A stretch of 9,473 bases of DNA. Origin: an uncultured Fretibacterium sp. GTDB taxonomy: Bacteria > Synergistota > Synergistia > Synergistales > Aminobacteriaceae. This document shows positions 5,964-9,473 of this stretch, one piece after another. Made by a program: the position numbers and the translations under genes. The stretch spans positions 1-9,473 of the forward strand of contig CALEPX010000057.1 of NCBI GenBank assembly GCA_937911045.1, in the 5' to 3' direction. The notes beneath the pieces were generated by a model. That model worked only from the letters and a program-made list of their open reading frames with translations, was not told the origin of the DNA and ran no database searches. Numbering within the stretch: the first letter of the stretch is position 1; each line of letters opens with the position of its first letter.

Positions 5964-6889
5964 ACGCACGACCGCAATATAAAATCATAATCAACGCAGG
6001 CTGCAAACTGCCACTGAAAATTTACGAACACACGCAGCTCGAAATCGGATTCGGCAATGGCTTATTCACGGTTCAATACGCGAAAATGAATCCGGATATT
6101 ATGCTTTACGGTCTGGAAATTTCCGGAGCATGTGTATTGCGATGTGCCAGACGCGCCGCTGATCTGGAAAATTTGCGGATATTATGCACGGACGCGAGAT
6201 TCATGTTGCGAGAATTATTCCCGGACGAATCGCTTGAGAAAATCATTATGAATTTCCCTTGCCCATGGAGCAGCAATTCAAGCGCGCATAGACGGGTTAC
6301 AGCGAAAGATTTTGCGGACAGTTTAGCGACGGTTCTGAAAATCGGCGGAATTTTCGAGTTTTTGAGCGACGATGAGAAATATTCACGTGAAGTCTGGGCG
6401 AAATTATCAGGTCACGAAGCTCTGAGCGGGGAAATTTTCGAGCTGAATCCGAATAGACCCGTCAAGACTAAATACGAACGCAAATGGCTTGATGAGGGCA
6501 AGAATATTCACAGGCTGATTTTCAGGAAAGTAAGCAAATTCACGAGTTTCAGACGCATAAATTTTACGGAGGATTTTGAGAACATGCACGTCAAGATTAG
6601 CAGCAAAATTTCGGAACAGGATATTACGGACATGAACGGAATTTCGGGTCAGAAAAACGGCGCATTCTGGAAATTCGGCAGATATTTCTCGGGGAATAAT
6701 AACGAATTTTTGCTGGAGGGTTTCACGAGTGACGAAGAATTTGAGCAGAGATTTTATTTCAAGATTTCGCATCGTGACGACGGAACTTTGATCAAGATTG
6801 ACAGATTCGCGAACGCATTTTTGACACCGGCGGTGCGTTCAGCGATTGAAGATTTGTCGCAGCGATTGAATCATGAAGGGAATTATTAA
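5951..6889 (+). CDS. trmB: TrmB-like tRNA (guanine46-N7)-methyltransferase with C-terminal extension
   Basis: This 312-aa protein has a SAM-dependent methyltransferase fold in its first 195 residues. EIGFGNG (31-37) is the SAM-binding motif I, with GLEIS (54-58) as the next acidic strand end. NFPCPW (101-106) sits where TrmB has NFPDPW, and TKYERKW (173-179) matches the conserved T-x-x-E element near the end of the TrmB domain. TrmB forms m7G46 in the tRNA variable loop. The Asp of NFPDPW, considered important for catalysis, is Cys104 here, and the usual Lys/His-rich segment after it is SSNSSAHRR. Activity or target could therefore differ. Residues about 200-312 are an added domain; long C-terminal extensions are known in some TrmB proteins (Aquifex type). 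ATG 5951 is forced by an in-frame stop at 5942. It overlaps manB by 13 nt with no good Shine-Dalgarno, pointing to translational coupling. Confidence 0.8.
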   Translation: MDILNARPQYKIIINAGCKLPLKIYEHTQLEIGFGNGLFTVQYAKMNPDIMLYGLEISGACVLRCARRAADLENLRILCTDARFMLRELFPDESLEKIIMNFPCPWSSNSSAHRRVTAKDFADSLATVLKIGGIFEFLSDDEKYSREVWAKLSGHEALSGEIFELNPNRPVKTKYERKWLDEGKNIHRLIFRKVSKFTSFRRINFTEDFENMHVKISSKISEQDITDMNGISGQKNGAFWKFGRYFSGNNNEFLLEGFTSDEEFEQRFYFKISHRDDGTLIKIDRFANAFLTPAVRSAIEDLSQRLNHEGNY

Positions 6890-7406
6890 GGACACCAGAC
6901 CAACTTCGAGCCGTGTTATGTCAGCATTGTTCAGCGTAATTGGCGGAATTAATCCGGATTCGAAATTTCTGGATTTATTCGCAGGAACTGGGCGTGTTGG
7001 TTTTGAGGCATTGAGGCGCGGTGCAGCAAGTGTAGTATTTGTTGAGAGTGTTCGGGATAGAGCAGAAGCGATTCGGGAAAATTTGCGCGATGATTCTTGT
7101 CTGGTTTTGTCACTGGAGATTCGTCGTGCATTATCTTGGCTGTCGAAACGTGAAATGCGCTTCGATTACGTGTTCGCAGATCCGCCGTATAATTCTGGCT
7201 GGTGTGAAATTTTCGCGAGCCTGAAGAATCTTGATAAAATTCTGAGTGACGATTGCGTAATAATACTCGAACATTCCGTACGGGAGAAATTTGCGCTTGA
7301 TAATAAAAATAATAATAATCCGTACAATCTGGAAATTCTGCAGGAAAAAATCTACGGAGAAACCTGCCTGACTTTCTTGAGAAAACAAATTGCGAATCAG
7401 GAGTGA
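6873..7406 (+). CDS. rsmD: 16S rRNA (guanine966-N2)-methyltransferase RsmD, short N-terminus
   Basis: This 177-aa SAM-dependent enzyme of the RsmD family methylates the exocyclic amine of G966 (E. coli numbering) in 16S rRNA. Visible motifs are DTRPTSSRVMSALFSV (7-22, the conserved RPT..RV..ALF signature), SAM-binding DLFAGTGRVGFEALRRGA (34-51), an acidic strand end FVES (56-59), and catalytic ADPPY (102-106). The usual N-terminal 15-25 residues, normally carrying an I-I-G-G/A-x-x-x-G-R-x-L type strand pair, are reduced to MKGIIK. An in-frame stop at 6867-6869 rules out a longer product in this frame. The gene overlaps trmB by 17 nt and ends 10 nt before coaD. RsmD next to CoaD is a very common bacterial arrangement, which supports both calls. 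A run of asparagines (145-149) near the end is a local oddity. Confidence 0.9.
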   Translation: MKGIIKDTRPTSSRVMSALFSVIGGINPDSKFLDLFAGTGRVGFEALRRGAASVVFVESVRDRAEAIRENLRDDSCLVLSLEIRRALSWLSKREMRFDYVFADPPYNSGWCEIFASLKNLDKILSDDCVIILEHSVREKFALDNKNNNNPYNLEILQEKIYGETCLTFLRKQIANQE

Positions 7407-7416
7407 AATTTGATAG

Positions 7417-7914
7417 ATGACAATAGCAGTTTATCCGGGATCGTTTGACCCTATTACGAACGGTCATGTATATATCGCGCGTCGTGCAGCTGCAATATTC
7501 GACAAAGTGATCGTTAGCGTGCTGTTGAACGGGCAAAAAAATTCCTCAGCTTTTACAGTCGAGGAACGTTGTGAAATGGCGCGTGAAGCTCTGAGCGAAA
7601 TCAAGAATATCGAGATCGACAGTTTCAACGGATTGTTAGTCGATTATGTTCGGCAGGTAAATTCGCGTGTAATAATTCGTGGTTTGCGTGCTATGTCGGA
7701 TTTTGAATACGAGTTTCAGATGGCATTGATGAATCGTCAGTTAGCTCCGGAAATCGAGACGTTTTTCATCGTGACTGACCCGAAATACTCGTACGTTTCG
7801 AGCAGCAGCATTCGTGAAATTTTCAGTTTCGGAGGAAGCGTTCAGAATGTTGTGCCGCCGTACGTTTTCAAGAAATTACTTGAGCATTATAAAGATCAGG
7901 GAAAAGCTAGATAA
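7417..7914 (+). CDS. coaD: Phosphopantetheine adenylyltransferase
   Basis: This 165-aa enzyme makes dephospho-CoA from 4'-phosphopantetheine and ATP, the penultimate step of coenzyme A synthesis in the cytosol. The nucleotidyltransferase signature is complete. YPGSFDPITNGH (6-17) holds the T/HxGH-type ATP motif with His17. Substrate-binding IIRGLR is at 86-91, followed by SDFEYEFQMALMNR (94-107), and the second nucleotide-binding motif SSSSIRE is at 128-134. Length matches the family (about 160 aa). An AGGAG at 7399-7403, overlapping the rsmD stop, lies 13 nt before the ATG, a slightly long but workable spacing. It is the last gene of the rightward operon. Its stop codon lies inside the 3' end of the convergent gene (8-nt overlap), and no terminator hairpin is apparent. 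Confidence 0.97.
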   Translation: MTIAVYPGSFDPITNGHVYIARRAAAIFDKVIVSVLLNGQKNSSAFTVEERCEMAREALSEIKNIEIDSFNGLLVDYVRQVNSRVIIRGLRAMSDFEYEFQMALMNRQLAPEIETFFIVTDPKYSYVSSSSIREIFSFGGSVQNVVPPYVFKKLLEHYKDQGKAR

Positions 7915-8944
7915 AGAAATACCTGATTACGAATATTAATCCAACGAGAGCAGCTCCCAAAATTCCGAAGAATAATATGTCTTCAAGAGCAGCCAGCCCG
8001 ATTGATTGACTGACGGGAACGGGCTGTTCTTTGATTCTGAGCATAAGGTCTTTGTTGAGCGTCAACAATCCGCGGATTTCGTTGCTGATTCGCACGTATA
8101 TATAAGTCTTGCCGTCGCGTTTTTCGATTTCTTCGACAGGGAATAGCGGCTGTTGATTGTTTTCCTCCAGAAATTTCCGAACCAAAGCACTTGTGCCTTC
8201 GCCTTCGATGCCGACTTCGATAATATCTCCCGGAGTAATTTCAGATGATGCTTTGCCTTTGACGGGATCGACATGTGGTGAGCATTTGATAATCGTGCCT
8301 TCGAATTGTGAGCCGTTCAGGAATGCGCGTTCTTTTTCTTTTTCTTCACGTTCTTTTTCTTTGGCAGCGGCTTCAGCTTCTTCGAGTTGTTGCGGCGTTG
8401 GGTGCAGTGGTTTGAGGACTTTTGCGCGTTCGAGTTCGTGACGTGAGACAGGTTCAGCGTCGGTTGCGGCACTGAATACGCATTGTGAAATTTGTTCGAA
8501 GCCCCGACGGATCTGACTTTCGATTTGACGCAATCTCGGGCGCGTGTAATTCTCGAATAATTTGCGTTTGTCATCGAGCGATAATAACTCGCGTAACTGC
8601 ATCTGCAATCTGTCGCCCCAAGTTTTATCAAGAGGCCCCATCTGAGGAAAGCGTTTCACGAAATTGCGCCATTCTTTCGAAGGTTCGTTGAGTATTTTAC
8701 CGGTATAAGGCTTTGCGAGCCAGAAAACCTGGAAAATAGTCTTGCCCGTAGATCCCTCGAAAATTGTGCAGAAAGCTCCGCCCATATCGCCGCGGCTTGG
8801 CACGAACGTGAATTTCAGAGCCAAATACGCAGGTCGTTGAGCAGGCTGTTCGGAATTTTCCTGAACTGTTGCAGGCGGATTTTCGGAGACGGCAGTTTCG
8901 GCTGCGATGTCTCGAACGTCTGTTATAGCAAGTGGATCAGGCAT
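7907..8944 (-). CDS. Tail-anchored membrane protein of unknown function
   Basis: The family of this 345-aa protein is not recognised. There is no signal peptide; the N-terminal 40 residues are acidic and Pro/Glu-rich (likely disordered). Residues 40-160 look like a folded domain (AYLALKFTFVPSRGDMGGAF, TIFQVFWLAKPY). A charged Glu/Lys/Ala-rich helix at 185-208 (QLEEAEAAAKEKEREEKEKERA) should form a coiled coil or long rigid helix. A second beta-rich domain (212-307) includes ITPGDIIEVGIEGEG. A single hydrophobic helix at about 321-342 (ILFFGILGAALVGLIFVI) ends three residues before the C-terminus at Phe-Phe-Ile. This is a tail-anchor layout, with the bulk most likely cytosolic. It starts 3 nt after the zinc-ribbon gene and is probably translated together with it; only a weak GAGA-type site precedes its ATG. 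It converges on coaD. Confidence 0.8.
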   Translation of the reverse strand: MPDPLAITDVRDIAAETAVSENPPATVQENSEQPAQRPAYLALKFTFVPSRGDMGGAFCTIFEGSTGKTIFQVFWLAKPYTGKILNEPSKEWRNFVKRFPQMGPLDKTWGDRLQMQLRELLSLDDKRKLFENYTRPRLRQIESQIRRGFEQISQCVFSAATDAEPVSRHELERAKVLKPLHPTPQQLEEAEAAAKEKEREEKEKERAFLNGSQFEGTIIKCSPHVDPVKGKASSEITPGDIIEVGIEGEGTSALVRKFLEENNQQPLFPVEEIEKRDGKTYIYVRISNEIRGLLTLNKDLMLRIKEQPVPVSQSIGLAALEDILFFGILGAALVGLIFVIRYFFI

Positions 8945-8947
8945 GAT

Positions 8948-9109
8948 TTATCTCGCGGAAAAAGTTTTCGCGCTCCAGGATTTGCCGCGTTTAATTTCAC
9001 CTGAGAGTAATTGCAGGTAACGGCTCATACACTCAGGGCAGCGTTTATTATTCTCGTTATCGTCGATTTCAAATTCGTGTTCACATTCCAGACACTTAAA
9101 TTTAGCCAT
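8948..9109 (-). CDS. Small zinc-ribbon protein
   Basis: This 53-residue product is MAKFKCLECEHEFEIDDNEN followed by NKRCPECMSRYLQLLSGEIK and RGKSWSAKTFSAR. Two CxxC knuckles (Cys6-Cys9 and Cys24-Cys27) about 15 residues apart form a classic zinc ribbon; the C-terminal tail is basic. Such small ribbons are often nucleic-acid or protein-binding adaptors, and the specific function is unknown. The start is well supported: GGGAGGA sits 8 nt before the ATG, downstream of a good promoter. The stop is 3 nt before the start of the tail-anchored protein gene, so the two form an operon and may act together. Confidence 0.85.
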   Translation of the reverse strand: MAKFKCLECEHEFEIDDNENNKRCPECMSRYLQLLSGEIKRGKSWSAKTFSAR

Positions 9110-9141
9110 CGTAAAAATCCTCCCTAAAAAATTCTGGGTAT

Positions 9142-9169
9142 ATTATAAACTCACACGCAATCAAATCAA
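9142..9169 (-). promoter_or_regulatory. Promoter of the zinc-ribbon / tail-anchored protein operon
   Basis: On the minus strand a TTGATT (-35, 9169-9164) and a perfect TATAAT (-10, 9147-9142) are separated by 16 nt. The start site would lie near 9135, giving a leader of about 25 nt that contains the GGGAGGA site of the zinc-ribbon gene. This is the best-formed promoter in the window. Confidence 0.65.
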
Positions 9170-9270
9170 ACGATAATCTAGCTTAATATGTTTTGGGTGG
9201 GAAAATTCTGTAGGAATTTCGAAGTTTTTTGCAGCAATATAATGCTTTGTCACAGAGTCTGAGAATTGCT

Positions 9271-9294
9271 GATAGATTGATAGATTGATAGATT
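9271..9294 (+). repeat. GATAGATT tandem repeat, three perfect copies
   Basis: Three perfect head-to-tail copies of the 8-bp unit GATAGATT are followed by a T-run. They lie in non-coding DNA about 100 bp upstream of the zinc-ribbon operon promoter. Confidence 0.85.
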
Positions 9295-9346
9295 TTTTGG
9301 TTGGAATTGAGCGCGTAAATACATAACGGTTAGCCCTGATTCTTAA

Positions 9347-9377
9347 TTGTAAGAGTTTGTAAGATTTGTAAGATTTG
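9347..9377 (+). repeat. TTGTAAGAT tandem repeat
   Basis: One 10-bp copy (TTGTAAGAGT) is followed by two perfect 9-bp copies (TTGTAAGAT) and a partial TTG. The array lies about 26 bp beyond the 3' end of the tRNA gene, in non-coding DNA. Confidence 0.8.
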
Positions 9378-9403
9378 CGCCCTAAAAAAGTGCATAAAAA
9401 AAA

Positions 9404-9473
9404 TGGCTCCACGACCAGGACTCGAACCTGGAACCTAGTGATTAACAGTCACCCGCTCTGCCGATTGAGCTAT
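9404..9473 (-). tRNA. tRNA-Asn (GTT), 5' end cut by window edge
   Basis: Read leftward, the sequence begins with the last base of the 5' acceptor strand and continues with T-A and the D arm (GCTCAATCGGCAGAGC). Next comes an anticodon stem-loop with loop CTGTTAA, whose anticodon GTT is at 9446-9444. The T arm is CCAGG-TTCGAGT-CCTGG. The 3' acceptor strand TCGTGGA is followed by discriminator G and an encoded CCA. The anticodon reads AAC/AAU, hence asparagine. The first six bases (predicted TCCACG by complementarity) lie outside the window. Confidence 0.95.

Larger units (their letters stand above)
9110..9403. other. AT-rich intergenic region between tRNA-Asn and the zinc-ribbon gene
   Basis: No convincing gene lies in these 294 bases. 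Apart from the promoter they hold a 7-bp inverted repeat, CAGCAAT (9232-9238) and ATTGCTG (9265-9271), separated by 26 nt, and two small tandem repeats. After the tRNA 3' end, leftward transcription meets T-runs (TTTTTTT, then TTTTTT) without a GC-rich hairpin, so a standard intrinsic terminator is not evident. Confidence 0.6.

Noticed and set aside
6949..7536. Minus-strand 195-aa frame across rsmD and coaD
   Set aside because: Both genes on the plus strand have complete family signatures; this frame spans their junction and looks like noise.
9201..9230. Possible intrinsic terminator (GAAAATTC ... GAATTTC then T-run) on the plus strand
   Set aside because: The stem is AT-only apart from its ends, needs a bulge, and there is no plus-strand gene ending nearby.
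9271..9377. Short repeats as a CRISPR array or plasmid iterons
   Set aside because: Units are 8-9 bp in direct contact, without spacers, and no cas or replication gene is present.
9161..9412. Minus-strand 83-aa frame between the tRNA and the zinc-ribbon gene
   Set aside because: It begins inside the tRNA 3' end and runs through the tandem repeats, with no ribosome site or recognisable sequence.

Overview
The window looks like a chromosomal segment of a Gram-negative bacterium of moderate GC. My best guess is a member of the Synergistota. That guess rests on the housekeeping order (phosphohexomutase, trmB-like, rsmD, coaD) next to several unfamiliar envelope proteins; it is recalled from family knowledge and not tested by any search. 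No phage, transposon, CRISPR or plasmid feature is visible.

Layout. (1) Positions 1-4499, minus strand: five tightly spaced genes read leftward. They start with a cytosolic protein of unknown function (403 aa), followed by four genes whose products begin with export signals. These are a protein with a CsgG/FlgT-like look, a TPR protein with a Lys-Pro tract and a very long proline-rich tail, a protein with a 12-serine linker, and the first 18 codons of a fifth exported protein cut by the window edge. (2) Positions 4500-4565: a short divergent promoter region with overlapping -10 boxes. (3) Positions 4566-7914, plus strand: a compact housekeeping operon. It holds phosphomannomutase/phosphoglucomutase, a TrmB-like tRNA (guanine-N7) methyltransferase with an extra C-terminal domain, the 16S rRNA methyltransferase RsmD, and phosphopantetheine adenylyltransferase CoaD. 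Two of its three junctions overlap. (4) Positions 7907-9109, minus strand: a two-gene unit of a 53-aa zinc-ribbon protein and a 345-aa tail-anchored membrane protein, converging on coaD with an 8-nt overlap. (5) Positions 9110-9403: an AT-rich non-coding stretch with a good promoter and two short tandem repeats. (6) Positions 9404-9473, minus strand: tRNA-Asn(GTT), missing its first six bases.

How the genes may work together. The plus-strand operon links sugar-phosphate supply for envelope polysaccharide (PMM/PGM), tRNA and rRNA methylation, and coenzyme A synthesis, a common growth-related mixture. The leftward five-gene cluster is the least explained part. Consecutive exported proteins include one with a periplasm-spanning type of Lys-Pro/Pro-rich architecture and one resembling components of outer-membrane or appendage machines. 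Two of them share a Tyr-Thr/Val-Pro-Pro motif. An envelope complex is a reasonable hypothesis but unproven.
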